Shown: in pieces, positions 1 through 11,205 of the stretch
Position numbering within the stretch: the first letter of the stretch is position 1
Layout of the letters: the number at the start of each line of letters is the position of its first letter
From: Augochlora pura
Taxonomy: Eukaryota; Arthropoda; Insecta; Hymenoptera; Halictidae
DNA: 64,000 nt
Direction: 5' to 3'
Assembly (NCBI RefSeq): GCF_028453695.1
Contig: NC_135776.1
Location: forward strand, 17,182,663 to 17,246,662
Program-made: the position numbers and the translations under genes
Notes under the pieces: generated by a model
The model's input: only the letters and a program-made list of their open reading frames with translations
Told to the model about the DNA's origin: nothing
Databases searched by the model: none

Positions 1-138
1 ATGTGAAATCGAGTCTTGCGACTTGTAAAACTGTTTTACGCTTTTAACGATCTCTTAAATAGAAGGATTTTTAATAACGTCAAAATTATTTTGGAAACGA
101 TATAACAATTGAGGCGCCACTCGAGCGCAAAGGGTTAA
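1..138. mobile_element. TTAA element, CCCTTTGC family, truncated by the window edge
   Basis: The right end reads GGCGCCACTCGAGCGCAAAGGGTTAA. The interior (gagtcttgcgact, then aatccttctattt on the other strand) matches the element at 7630-7858 in the opposite orientation. The left end lies outside the window. Confidence 0.7.
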
Positions 139-542
139 TACGGGGACGCGGCGTGGGCCAGGCCGACGACACGGATTTCCATCGAACGGAAAAACGATCA
201 CGGCGTGAGCATAAGTTCCCGGTGGTCTCGTCGTGGTCATCGCGTAACCGACGTGCGCGCACGGTGCCGCGTAAACAGCAATTACCGGCGATACGAGGAA
301 TTATCCGGTGCCATTACCTTACGGTTACCATCGGTCTGCCCCAGCCTTTCATTTGCCCGCGGAAACGCTTGTCGCTCCCTGAACACCGACTTTCCCTAAA
401 TCTGACGCAATTGGAAAACCTCCGTCTTTCCTAACCGCCTCCCATCGAATGGGAAGAAATAAATCAAATGGAAAGAAATAAATCAAGTGGGAATAAAGCT
501 TGTCGAAACAGCTATTTCGGATCTAGATTTCAAATGGCTTCG

Positions 543-557
543 AGCGCGAAGGGTTAA
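543..557. mobile_element. Terminal fragment of a CCCTTTGC-type TTAA element
   Basis: Only the end cgagcgcgaagggTTAA and about ten bases of subterminal sequence (aaatggctt) are recognisable. It abuts the 45-bp minisatellite. Confidence 0.5.
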
Positions 558-570
558 CGCTGTGACGTCC

Positions 571-740
571 GATGGCTCCGCGTTGGTGCCATGCGAAGAC
601 TATCGGGTAAGTGCCGGTGGCTCCGCGTTGGTGCCATGCGAAATATATCGGATAAGTGCCGATGGCTCCGCGTCGGTGCCATGCGAAAATTATCGAGCAA
701 GTGCCGGTGGCTCCGCGTTGGTGCCACTGCGAAAACTAAA
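571..740. repeat. 45-bp minisatellite, about four units
   Basis: The unit contains ggctccgcgttggtgcca and repeats at 571, 616, 661 and 706. Since 45 is a multiple of three, frames stay open across it and make a 90-residue shadow ORF (487-759). No family was recognised and it is not called a gene. Confidence 0.85.
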
Positions 741-1062
741 TTGGCCGTCGAAAGGCTAATTCGCCCCTTCCGTCTTCGAATGCCCGGCGAAGAAAAAGGA
801 AAGAAAACGGAGCCGGTTCTTCCTCGCAGCTTCTTTCCAGGAAGCTTTGCAGTTCTTTTACAAACTTTCCGGTCGAGATCATCGACTCCGACGATCGTGG
901 GACAATGTTCCTCGCCCGCGGGAAAATTCCTCCTCGAGACGAAGAAGCGCCCCGACTTTCACGATATCTTGCGAAAGGGGACTAACTCGCTTTTGGAAAT
1001 GACAGATATTATTAGGCCCTTGATGTATAATCCTTGGACGAGTTCGAATCGCGGTGCAAGTC

Positions 1063-1235
1063 TTAACCCTTTGCACCCAAATCATTTCAACTACAAAGCT
1101 AAAATAATTTTTCTGGCTTCCAGTGTTTCCATTTTATATAACAATATTAATTTTATGCATGAGAAATTGAGTCTTGTGACTCAGAAAAGTTACACTTTAA
1201 ACAATTTTTTAACAATTTATTACATTATATAAATT
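1063..1235. mobile_element. Partial CCCTTTGC-type TTAA element
   Basis: It starts TTAACCCTTTGCAC. The interior, including aatttttctggcttccag and ttttatataacaa, matches the reverse complement of the complete element at 33440-33646. The other terminus is not visible. Confidence 0.65.
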
Positions 1236-1288
1236 ATCTTTTCCACTTATTTACTAAATAAACCGAATGAAAAGCTTTCAATATAACA

Positions 1289-1460
1289 TTAACCCTTTGT
1301 GGTCGACAGTAATAAGATAACAATAATGAAAGGGAAAACAAAATTTGTTAACTCCGTTTTAATGTATGTAACACAATAATAATAATTTTATGTAAAAAAT
1401 AAAAAAGATAAATAAATTGCTTTGGTGGTTGAGAGTAGACATACGACAGCAAAGGGTTAA
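1289..1460. mobile_element. Complete short TTAA element (172 bp)
   Basis: The ends are TTAACCCTTTGTGGTCGACAG and GACAGCAAAGGGTTAA, with an AT-rich interior and no coding capacity. TTAA flanks and inverted CCCTTTG termini are those of non-autonomous piggyBac-type elements. Confidence 0.7.
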
Positions 1461-2045
1461 ACCACGTTCACAAATAATTTCAACAATGACAAAAATATCA
1501 ACACCGTAACATAATTCATTGAATCAATCACACATGTTGCATTAAAACCTTACTCCGTTTCTTATTAAATAAAGAAATAAATAAATTAACGAGTAAGCGT
1601 ATCGCGGGTATCATTGTCCCTGTGGGAAAGCAATTTCGCCGTGCAAAAGCGAATCGAACACGGTGTCGTCCGTTGCCCGATCGAAGATATTACTCCGCCA
1701 CCGAGTATTCGAGGCATCCGTGGCTCGGTAAAAGGGAATGACAAAAAGGAGAAGAGTATTACTAACCGCGAGAGCGAAGTCGCCGTCGGAGTGCCCCGGC
1801 CTCGAAATCGAAAGTTAAATCGCCGCGAGCCCGCGTCGGGAGAGCGCGGCCCGATAAGATAATCGCGCGCGAGGAAATTGATGTCGTTTAATTCAATGTT
1901 CACCGGCCGGGAATTATTTTCCGAGATTATCCGGACGCGTTGAATAATGCCGGGACGTTGCGACTGATATACGAGTCCATCGATTAAAAGCGGCCACCGC
2001 GCTTAAATGCTTCGCCGCGCGAACGTGTATCGGAGCCGGCGGTGG

Positions 2046-2076
<31 letters not shown>

Positions 2077-3351
2077 GAGCTTCAATTACGGCAGAGTCTC
2101 CCAACCGATTCTTCGAGCGATTTTAGGAATTCGAGTGGCATTCGATGGGAATCGCGCGGAGGGGAACGATATCTCTGCGCGCGAGCTTTCGAGAGTCGGA
2201 CCCTCGAGGCGAATTTCATATTTTCGGCGAACAATCGCCCTCGGCGAAATTCTACGCCCCCGCGTTTCCCGGGGGCTCTCGAGAGAACGCGAAACTCGCT
2301 CGATTAAAATCCTCTTCGCGGAGGGCTTTTCCTCCGTTTCTTTACCGACACGCGATTTCTCGACTCGTTGAGTGCCGCGACAATTTTGCCGCTCGTTTGT
2401 CGCGATTAATGTTAAGGGTAGTCTTCGTTCTGATGCGCGAGAGTATCTCAAAGAGATGGTGCTTTTATTTAATTTTTATTTCCAATATTTCGACGCGCGG
2501 TTCTTCTTTTTTCTTTTTATTTTATTTTATCTTTGATATTTCGACGCGTATTTCTCGAAAGGAGCTGTTATTTTATTTTATTTTACTTTATTATATATTT
2601 ATATATTTGATTTTGTAATATTTTATAATAGGTACGTAAGGCAGACATAAGATTCAAGTACAATATGTTCTTCTTCTTTTCAAGTAATTTTAATGAGTTC
2701 ATTTTTTTACTTTTGTTTTTTTTTATTAATGTCTTCAATATTTCAAGCGCTTGTACTACGATTTACTTTGCAGCTGCTGTATTTATTATATGGCAACCCT
2801 TGCTTCAATGTTTAAATAGTAATTGAATTTAAAATTACAAAAATATTAATTTCAATTAGATGAGTAACAAATAGTAGCAAACAGTAACAAATAATATGAA
2901 ATAGTATCAAACAATAACAAATAATATCAAATAGTATCAAACAGTATTAAATACTATCAAACAGTAGCAAATAACAATAAAACAATAAAACCTATTAACA
3001 AGCAAAACTAAAGAACATAAAAAATTACCAAATGATTGCATTTATCCTAATTTCATAAAATACTTTTTCGAAGCGTGTCATGGCGTGCACAATATTCAGG
3101 TAGTAAGAGAGTAAGAGTTGAATGTCACTGGCGAAAGGGTACGAGATGATTACATATCCAGTTCTAAACGATGACGTTAATTGCCCAATAAATACTAAGT
3201 CACCGGGAAGCTGTAATTAATTCTGTTACAGAGTATCAAGCGTTGGTCCTTTCATGGGAACTGAATGATCGATGCACATTCCCGAGAAGGACGAACGAGT
3301 CGAAAACCTGATTTAGAAATCGCGCTTAAAACGCGTCACATTGTGCTGATA

Positions 3352-4143
3352 TTAACCCATTAACTGCGAGATATTTTTCATATTTATGACGGAAAAAGTT
3401 ATGTATATGCAGTAAATTTGGAATATAATTATCATTGTATGATTATAATATAAAATAATATAATTATGTTATATTATAATATATTATAATTATATTCGAT
3501 TGTAATGCGATATGATGGTATTAAATTTTAGTATGATATAATTATATTTAATTGTAATGCAATATAGTTACATTTAATTATAATACAATATAATTATATT
3601 CATTTGTAATACACTATAATTACATTCAATTATAACACAATATAATTCTACTCAATTATAACAGAATATAATTACATTCATCTATAACGCAATATAATTA
3701 TATTCAAATTCTGTTTTATCGTTAAAATATATTATATTCTCCAAAAAGTCCTAAATGAGGATTTCGGCAAGTTGTATGAATAAAACCTAATAAGAAAAAA
3801 TTATTCTTTATCCTATTAATTATTCTTTATATTCTAAACTATATATTTATGTACAGTATTTAATTACAACATGAAAACCAAATATAATAATTTTTCAACT
3901 TACAGATAATTTCCAAATTTATTCGCTCGAAAAGAAACGAAAGATAAAATACACATCGTCTGACCAAAAACAATATAATAATGGTAATAATAATAATAAT
4001 AATACCAAAAACAATATCGTCTGACCCAAATAAAACAACTGTCATAAATAACTGTTGGCAAATAACCAACTTAAACTGTCGATCGCGCCCGATACTAAAA
4101 TTTCAAAATCCCCAAATATAGATCGAGGAAGTTAATGGGTTAA
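3352..4143. mobile_element. Long TTAA element with AT-rich interior (792 bp)
   Basis: Both ends carry the same 14-base terminus, TTAACCCATTAACT, in inverted orientation. The interior is largely reiterated taattatatt-type sequence plus an AT-rich tail, and no transposase was recognised. Confidence 0.7.
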
Positions 4144-5500
4144 CATCGTTTTCCTCTCTCTCTTCACGATTTCCACGTGCTCGATCTTCCGAGTAAGTAA
4201 TGATACGGCGTCGTTCATTTACAATTTGTTCCAGATAACAACCTGCTATCTCGCGCCGGCAAAGAACGCACACACACACACACACACGCTCGAGGATAAT
4301 TGTCTATAGTTTCCACGAAACGGCGCGACGATCACACACACACACACACACACCGGGCGTCTATTAATCGATCAGGCGTGAACACACACGTTTCGGTTTT
4401 AGTTTCTCTCGCAAAGTTGTCCGATCGGTTCCACGCGTTCTCTCGTTGGATCGATATGGTCCGCTGAACATCAATCGATAGCCTGGCGGTAGTATCCGCT
4501 GAATATCAATTAACAACGATCGCACGATAACATCAATCCGTTCGATTGCCCCGCATGTCCTAGGACATGCTAGACGTCCCAATTAGCGTCAGCGCCTTTA
4601 TAATTGCCGATTTAATTGTTTTACGTGATACTGTTATATCCACTATTTTTTTTTTTAGCTTTTTTATTTAATTTTAATTTCATTATTGCTGCTATTATTA
4701 TTACTATTCATTTTAACGCGTTGATGTCGACGTGCTGATATTCAGGTTTTTTCTCTGTGAGGTGGAGATCGAAATTTTTTAAAAATAAATAATTGTATTA
4801 AGTTTATAATATCGAATTCTTAGGGTCTTGCTATTGAATGTATGTTTATGATGTTGAGATGAAGTAAGATGAATTTGTTTTGCGATAACTATTTTGTAAA
4901 ATATAAGCGAGATAAGTGAATCGACACTGTTTCACGGAACAAACACGATGTCAACCGTATATATTTACTATTATTGCTATTATTATTTATTTTAATTCCA
5001 TCATTACTATTATTATTATTACTATATCTATCTTACATAAATTCTATTTATTTAATAATATCTTCTATACTTAAATTATATTTCTAATATATTATATCAT
5101 ACATTATATATTTACAAATCAATATTAAAAGATAAATTTATCATTGACAGATCAAAATGGCAACTACCATAACTAAACAATAAATACTAAAGTCATACTA
5201 CACACTAATAACTTGACTCTTCACTTCATATCCACAGCTAAATTAAAAGGTTAATTACTTAAACTCTACTTCTATTTATACTTCTCATAAATAGCGCTCT
5301 TCCATGGACCAAAGATAAATGAAAGTAGCCTAAACGTGCTTACGAATTTATATTTCAAAAACCAATTATTCTATCGAGTACTTTGCTTTCATCGAACCCG
5401 AATTCATTTAATAATCCTCCGCTTGAATAATTGATTGAGCATCGAGCCTGAGGAGGATGCAGACAATGTTTGCGACGTTGAAAAATACGAGACAGACGGT
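4144..5500. other. Non-coding stretch with CA repeats and AT-rich DNA
   Basis: It holds two CA/AC microsatellites (about 4267-4288 and 4334-4352), an 18-base perfect palindrome at 4553-4570, and AT-rich sequence from 4600 to 5350. No gene was seen. Confidence 0.6.
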
Positions 5501-5508
5501 AGATTTTT

Positions 5509-5592
5509 CGCAAGGATCGATCGCCGGACCGATTTTTCGCCGTGGATCGATCGCCGGTCGATTTTTCGCTGTGCATCGATCGCCGGAGGCGT
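5509..5592. repeat. About 33-bp tandem repeat, three units
   Basis: Units carry gatttttcgc followed by ggatcgatcgccgg. They are imperfect but obvious by eye, and lie just left of the purine tract. Confidence 0.75.
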
Positions 5593-5645
5593 CGAGGAAC
5601 GTTCTTTGATTTAGACGCTGGGAGACCGCCTTATAATTGTTGATC

Positions 5646-6715
5646 AGAGAGAGACAGAGATAGAGACAGACAGGCAGAGAGAAAGAGAGAGAGAGAGAGA
5701 AGGAAAGAGAGAAGGAGAGAGGAAAAGACAAAGAGAGAGGAAGAGGAAAAGAAAAAGAGAAAAAAAGAGGAAAAGGGTGGAGAGATCAAGAGAGAAAGAG
5801 GAAAAGAAAAAGAGAAAAAAGGAGGAAAAGGGTGGAGAGATCAAGAGAGAAAGAGGAAAAGAAAAAGAGAAAAAAAGAGGAAAAGGGTAGAGATCAAGAG
5901 AGAAAGAGGAAGAGAGGAAAAGAGAAGAAGGAAGCAAGAAAGGGGGAGAGAAAAAGACGGGAAAGGAGAATGATAGAAAAAGACAGAATCAGTGAGAAAA
6001 AGAGAGAAAGGAGAAGAGAATTACAGGAAAAGGGAGAAAGAAAAAGAGAGGAAGAAGGAGAGAAGAAAAGAGGGAGAAAAAAGGGAGAGAAAAGAGCAAG
6101 AAAGGGAAAAAGAGATTCAGAAAGAGAGAACAATAAATGGAGAAAGAGCGCAAAAGAGAGAAATGAAGAGGGAGTGAAAAAAAGAGAAAAGAGCAAGAAA
6201 GAGAAAAAGAGCGCAAAAGAGAGAAATAAAGATGGAGTGAAAAAAGAGAAAAAGAGCGCAAAAGAGAGAAATAAAGAGGGAGTGGAAAAAAGAGAAAAGA
6301 GCAATAAAGAGAGAAAGAGAGCAAAAGAGAGAAATAAAGAGGGAGTGAAAAAAAAGAGAAAAGAGCAAGAAAGAGAAAAAGAGCGCAAAAGAGAGAAATA
6401 AAGAGGGAGTGAAAAAAAAGAAAAAGAGCGCAAAAGAGAGAAATAAAGAGGGTGTGGAAAAAAGAGAAAAGAGCAATAAAGAGAGAAAGAGAGCAAAAGA
6501 GAGAAATAAAGAGGGAGTGAAAAAGGGAGAAAAGAGCAAGAAAGAGAAAAATATGTTGAAAAAGAGAAAACAATAAAGAGAGACCAATAAAGAGAGATCA
6601 ATAAAGAGAGAAAGAGAAAGACAGCAAAAGAGACGAAGCTAGAGGGAAAAGGAGATACAAAAAAGGAAGAAAAGAGCGAGACAGCGAGGAGAAGATGGAA
6701 AAGGAGCGGCGCGCT
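5646..6715. repeat. Polypurine (A/G) tract of about 1.07 kb
   Basis: The + strand is almost entirely A and G, with short units such as gagagaaataaagagggagt recurring at about 6150-6520. Long open frames on both strands (up to 284 residues, mostly S/F/L or K/R/E) result from this composition and are not genes. Mirror-repeat purine tracts can form triplex DNA in vitro; any role here is unknown. Confidence 0.9.
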
Positions 6716-7221
6716 CGCAGGAAGGCCGACCGCGGACAATGCGTGCACGCGAAAAGAACGGGGCGCTGCTTACTAATTAGGGCCGGTGCATTGATAAATC
6801 GGGCCGATTATTAAAAGTCGTACGGACACGAAGGCGTGGCCCGCCCACACCGACCCTTTTCTTCTTTCCCGTTCGCCGCGGCCTTCGGTCCTTCTTTTTG
6901 CCGATCCCGGGCGCACCGCGCCGCCAGGCGGCGGTTGCGGTTTTGCGGCCTGGGCAAAAATCGGGGAAGCGGAATGGGGGCCACCGATCTCTATCTCTTT
7001 CTCTCCCTCTCTCTATCTCTCGCATAGGCTTTTCTTCCCTCCCCCGCGAAAAGCTGGAAACGATTGCCGGCGCACACGGTCAACAAGCGCGAGATAAGCC
7101 GTGGACGAACCGGGAGAAAAATGACCGGCGGCGCGGCGTTTCCCTCGCGAGATCGGTGGCAACGCACGGAAATTGGGTCGGCTACGGCGAGAGCTTATCG
7201 AAAAAAACGGCTGCAGATTCT
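6716..7221. other. GC-rich, CpG-dense non-coding block
   Basis: The block runs from the end of the purine tract to the nested elements and includes a short TC microsatellite (6990-7022). No conserved protein was recognised in any frame. Confidence 0.5.
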
Positions 7222-7246
7222 TGAACCCTTTGCGCACGGAGACGTT

Positions 7247-7513
7247 TCAACCCTTTGGCTACGGCAGACTTTGAAGTGTATTAAAATATTAAAAATATTG
7301 AATTCTGTTACATTAAACCAATATTACTTGAAGTGAACAATAATGTTAAGCTCTTTTTACAATATATAACATAAATATTATACAATATATAATTAATCAA
7401 ATTTAATAATAAACTGGGGCGAGGTTTGAACTTGACGCCTATTGGCGCCTACGGTACCGGGAAGCCAACATGTTTCGGACGCCAATAGGCGTCAACAGTA
7501 GTCAAAGGGTTAA
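7247..7513. mobile_element. TTAA element C nested in element A
   Basis: The termini are tcaACCCTTTGGCTAC and GTAGTCAAAGGGTTAA. A perfect 16-base inverted repeat (TTGACGCCTATTGGCG) lies at 7432-7447 and 7480-7495, close to the right end. It splits element A at the TTAA present in the 19145 copy (catTTTAActca). Confidence 0.8.
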
Positions 7514-7629
7514 ATCGAATCCGAAATATTTTCTCAAATAGCGTTCCTATTTTATATAACCTGGTGCATTCTCCATATTAGGAGAATTGAGGAGAATTGT
7601 GGAATTGAATTTTACGACTCGCGCAACAG

Positions 7630-7858
7630 TTAACCCTTTGTACTGAAGTGGCGCCTCTGAAGCGCCAATGAAAATTGTTCTATAATTAACGAAATAGTGT
7701 TGATATTATTAAAGATCCTTCTGTTAAAAGCGTAACAGTTTCACGAGTCACAAGACTCAATATCATATAGCAAATTATACTAAGTACACTATACTACAGC
7801 AGGTCAAAATAGCAATTTTGGATCCAAGCTTAAAATGGTTCCGAATGCAAAGGGTTGA
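7630..7858. mobile_element. TTAA element B nested in element A
   Basis: It begins TTAACCCTTTG, followed by gtggcgcctctga, and ends ccgaatgcaaagggTTGA, a TTAA with one change. It sits in element A's gcaacagTTAATAGG site. The interior contains gagtcacaagactc, shared with the fragments at 1-138 and 1063-1235. Confidence 0.85.
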
Positions 7859-7971
7859 TAGGCTCCTGACAATTTCTTGAATGTGGACAATCTTGGCAAA
7901 AATCATTTTGAAACATGACACGGTAATTTTCAGCGGCGCCTTCGAGTCGCCACTCGACCGCAAAGGGTTAA

Positions 7972-8904
7972 TCAATCTGCACGGTGAACGGCTCCTATAA
8001 TCCTCGCGGAGGACCATAGTCCTCGCAGACACTCGGTGCTTTTCACGCCGAAGTACACGAGTTCCGAGGATTTATATGTTCGCTCTGTTTTCTCCGTAGG
8101 AAAACGATCCTAAGACTCTTCCATCGAAAGCTAGCGCCACGCATTCGTCGCCTTTCGAGTTGGGACTCGTTGAGACTCTTGTGGGCAAGAGTGCCACGTG
8201 CTCTTAGAAGCAAAATCGAGCCTGTTATCGCGGAGATTGCTTTTCTCGGGCTTTCGGAGCCACGGAAGCGACCTCGTAAAAATGGATTTCCAGGTCCGAA
8301 CCTCGTTTCCAGGCCGCCTCGCGGCATTGTGTTGGCATCGTGCTCGCGTTCCGTTGCCAAGAACAACGCGTGCCCCGCACACGGAATCCTGGAACGGACG
8401 GGGGAGGGAGGGAGGAACATGTCTGATTAGAGTTGTCGGACCCAGGAAGTTTTAGCGAAACGTTCTTGGGTTTCGCGTGGAATTCGAAGGAAAGACGGCC
8501 GGAGCACGGGCGGGCGGAACAGCTGTGAGGCCGGGAGCATCGCGGGACGTTGCTCGCCCCGCGACTGTATTGATTGCTGAGACGCCGGCGCCGCGACGAG
8601 CGCCCGTCCGCCATAAAACCTGCGCGACGCGTTTGCGGGAATTCACCTGCCGCGTGTGCCGCGATGCCCCTCGAACGCCGTGGAAAACGATCGACCGAGA
8701 GGCCGCGGTTTTTATCAGAATTTCTGCCATGGAAATGTTGTTCGAATCGAATTGAAGGGAAAGGGGTAACCAGGATTCGATTTTGTATAGCAGAGTGCTC
8801 GAAGATTTGAAAAAGGGTTTTTACTATTTTGTTGAGCTATTGATCTGCTTTTTACTAATAATTTGTTAGTTGTTATTAAGTTATTAGGTATTTTTTAAAT
8901 ATTT
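7972..8904. other. GC-rich non-coding block before the first gap
   Basis: Sequence is GC-rich and CpG-dense from about 8050 to 8760 and AT-rich after that. Several frames are open on both strands, but none resembles a known protein and they overlap one another, as expected from high GC. Confidence 0.5.
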
Positions 8905-9004
8905 NNNNNNNNNNNNNNNNNNNNNNNNNNNNNNNNNNNNNNNNNNNNNNNNNNNNNNNNNNNNNNNNNNNNNNNNNNNNNNNNNNNNNNNNNNNNNNNN
9001 NNNN
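8905..9004. other. Assembly gap (100 N)
   Basis: Exactly 100 N, the conventional placeholder for a gap of unknown size. Confidence 0.99.
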
Positions 9005-9316
9005 GTGTCCCAACATCGACGAGTGGCTGAATCCCTGGGATGCCGGGGGCGCGTTTTAAAGAGCATGCCGCGGATAGTTACGCGCCCGGCACGTGATGAA
9101 ACGGGACACAGCTTTGTTATTTTAATTCCTCGACCCGATTCCGGTTTCCCTGGGAAAACGATCCTCCTCGCTGCCTATCCGCGTGACTCATCGCGAGGAC
9201 TGCGGATCTCCTTTTATAGCGCAAGAAAATTCTGCGCAGTCTGCGCCGATGACGGCAACGCGAAAAACCGAGGCTCTTCGTCTCGAAGCGCGAGGATTCC
9301 GCGATTTTTGAGATAG

Positions 9317-9455
9317 AAATTACGTTACGTGATATTAATAAGTAACTACGTGATATTAATAAGTAATTACGTGATATTAATAAGTAATTACGTGATATTA
9401 ATAAGTAACTACGTGATATTAATAAGTAATTACGTAATAGTAATAAGTAATAACG
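9317..9455. repeat. About 23-bp tandem repeat, six units
   Basis: The unit is ttacgtgatattaataagtaa with single-base variants. Stop-free frames across it on the minus strand (RNYLLIS repeats) are a by-product. Confidence 0.9.
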
Positions 9456-10770
9456 TAATATTTGTTTTATACTAAAATATGCATCGGACAATAAAGTTGG
9501 CCTAAAAATTGCATTATTTAAAGATGCATAGTATGTCAACCTTTTGCTCATGATGTTAACAATCATGAATTTTACCTACCAGCGCTTATAAACAATTATA
9601 TTATTATATAGTATACGATATATATGTATATATGTATATGCATATATAATATATTGTTATAATAATATTCGATTTATATGAATTTGTAGACATCGAGAAA
9701 TAGTTGCAAATCGCTAATAAACTTTAATGTTTAATCATATACTAGAATTACGATTAAGAAAAAATTACGATAATTAAATTGTTTTAACTGTGTGAGTATT
9801 TTAGTGGTCGATTGTCGGCCGTCAACGTGTTAAGGGTGAATTCACACGATTCTAGTAAATTAGGTACGATTCTTGGCGCGAAGGGATGCGTCGGTCCACT
9901 GCGTCACAGAAACGCGCGATGCACACGGGATGCACACGTGATTTATCAGCGGCCGGGTCTCATGTAAGCAAGTTGAAACGACGCGTTCAGAGACCACGGT
10001 GAGGGGAAACTGTCCCGGAATCGTCGCGAATGCATCGAGGGGAACGGCGACGATAAAGCCCGAAGTCGAAGCGGATCCTACGTTGTTCGTCGCGGGAAAA
10101 AGGCGTCGCGCCTCGCCGTGTTTCCGAGCCTTTCAGCGCGGAACTAACGGCGCCTCGACGGCCTGACACGGCCAAAGGACTCTCTCTTTCTCGCCTCGAG
10201 ATAACAAGAAACGCTCGTTAATCGGACGTTTCCGACTCCATCGGTATCAGCCGCGAAAATGTAACCTCTCGTGGGAACCGTTCGGGGAAACTGTAACGCG
10301 CGCGCGAAAATAAAGTCGGCCCTCGGGTCGGATTATTTACGGCCGCCGACCGGGTGTATCACCGGATCGGGAATATAAGAGACCGGCGGCGAGCCGAGCG
10401 TCGAAAGGTAAAACAACGGTTTCCCGATGAACGCGCTGGCATCTCCTTCCCTCCGTTCGCGCCCAGACGCCGATAATTCATGTTCCATAATTCATGTTTA
10501 TCGGTGGCCGGAACCACGGGGCCGCCACGCTCTTAAAATCGCGAAACAAGACGCGGACAAATTATGGCCAGAAATTAATTCATCGCGCCGGCTCGCACCG
10601 CGAGTGATATGCGAGTCGCGGTCAATTACGGGCGTCCGTGAACGAAGACGTGCGAACCCCGCCGCGGGAGACAAGAGGGGTCCCTGATCGAAAGCGTGCG
10701 AACCACGGACGGTCTCCGCTTTCATCTCGAACGGGAAAAGAACAATCGTCAGGTATTTTGCAAGTTAAAG
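9456..10770. other. AT-rich then GC-rich non-coding stretch
   Basis: It is AT-rich to about 9830, then a CpG-dense block from 9840 to 10740. No gene, element terminus or RNA gene was recognised. Confidence 0.5.
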
Positions 10771-11205
10771 TGGAGGCCTTGGTCTTTAAAATACGCTAAA
10801 TTGCATTGTTGCACGATTTTGTTGAAACGAGTTATGATATTTTGTATTTAAAAAATTTCTAACAATGTCAGAGGCGTAGGAAGCCTCGCTTCTCCTACGA
10901 TTTATAATCTCCCCCGATCAGACAAATTCAGAAAAGATTAGCACAAATTGAAGAGGAGACTCTGCTCTTTAAAATACGCTAAATTGCATTGTTGGGCAAT
11001 TTTGTCGAACCGAGTTACGATATTTCGAATTTAAAAAATTTCTAACAATGTCAGAGGCATAGGAAGCCTCGCTTCTCCTACGATTTATAATCTCCCCCGA
11101 TCAGACAAATTCAGAAAAGATTAGCACAAATTGAAGAGGAGACTTTACTCTTTAAAATACGCTAAATTGCATTGTCGTACGATTTTATTGAACCGAGTTA
11201 TTATT
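10771..11205. repeat. About 180-bp tandem repeat, about 2.4 units
   Basis: The segment ctttaaaatacgctaaattg starts at 10794, 10967 and 11148. The part running through ggaagcctcgcttctcctac and cagaaaagattagcacaaat is nearly identical between units. This is satellite-like, and no family was recognised. Confidence 0.9.

Larger units (their letters stand above)
139..3351. other. Non-coding stretch within the pigs downstream intron
   Basis: Apart from the elements listed above, it holds GC-rich sequence at about 740-970 and 1590-2400, a GA microsatellite at 2044-2080, and AT-rich sequence after 2460. A loose ten-base repeat (atagtatcaaacagt variants) lies at about 2865-2990. No gene was recognised. 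Confidence 0.6.
7222..7971. mobile_element. TTAA element A, interrupted by two nested TTAA elements
   Basis: Its three pieces are 7222-7250, 7510-7633 and 7855-7971. Together they match the uninterrupted relative at 19145: CCCTTTGCG..CGGAG, then tccgaaatattttctcaaa, then ggctcctgacaatttcttga. The right end is ctcgaccgcaaagggTTAA. The interruptions fall exactly at TTAA sites. Confidence 0.85.

Noticed and set aside
2086..2110. Minus-strand IGWETLP, reminiscent of the GAR-domain GGGWETL motif expected downstream in pigs
   Set aside because: The preceding residues do not match a GAR domain, no CxC-type cysteines are present, and a stop follows immediately.
5832..6748. Long open frames (189-284 residues) on both strands
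   Set aside because: They are produced by the polypurine tract; the proteins are K/R/E or S/F/L low-complexity and open in several frames at once.
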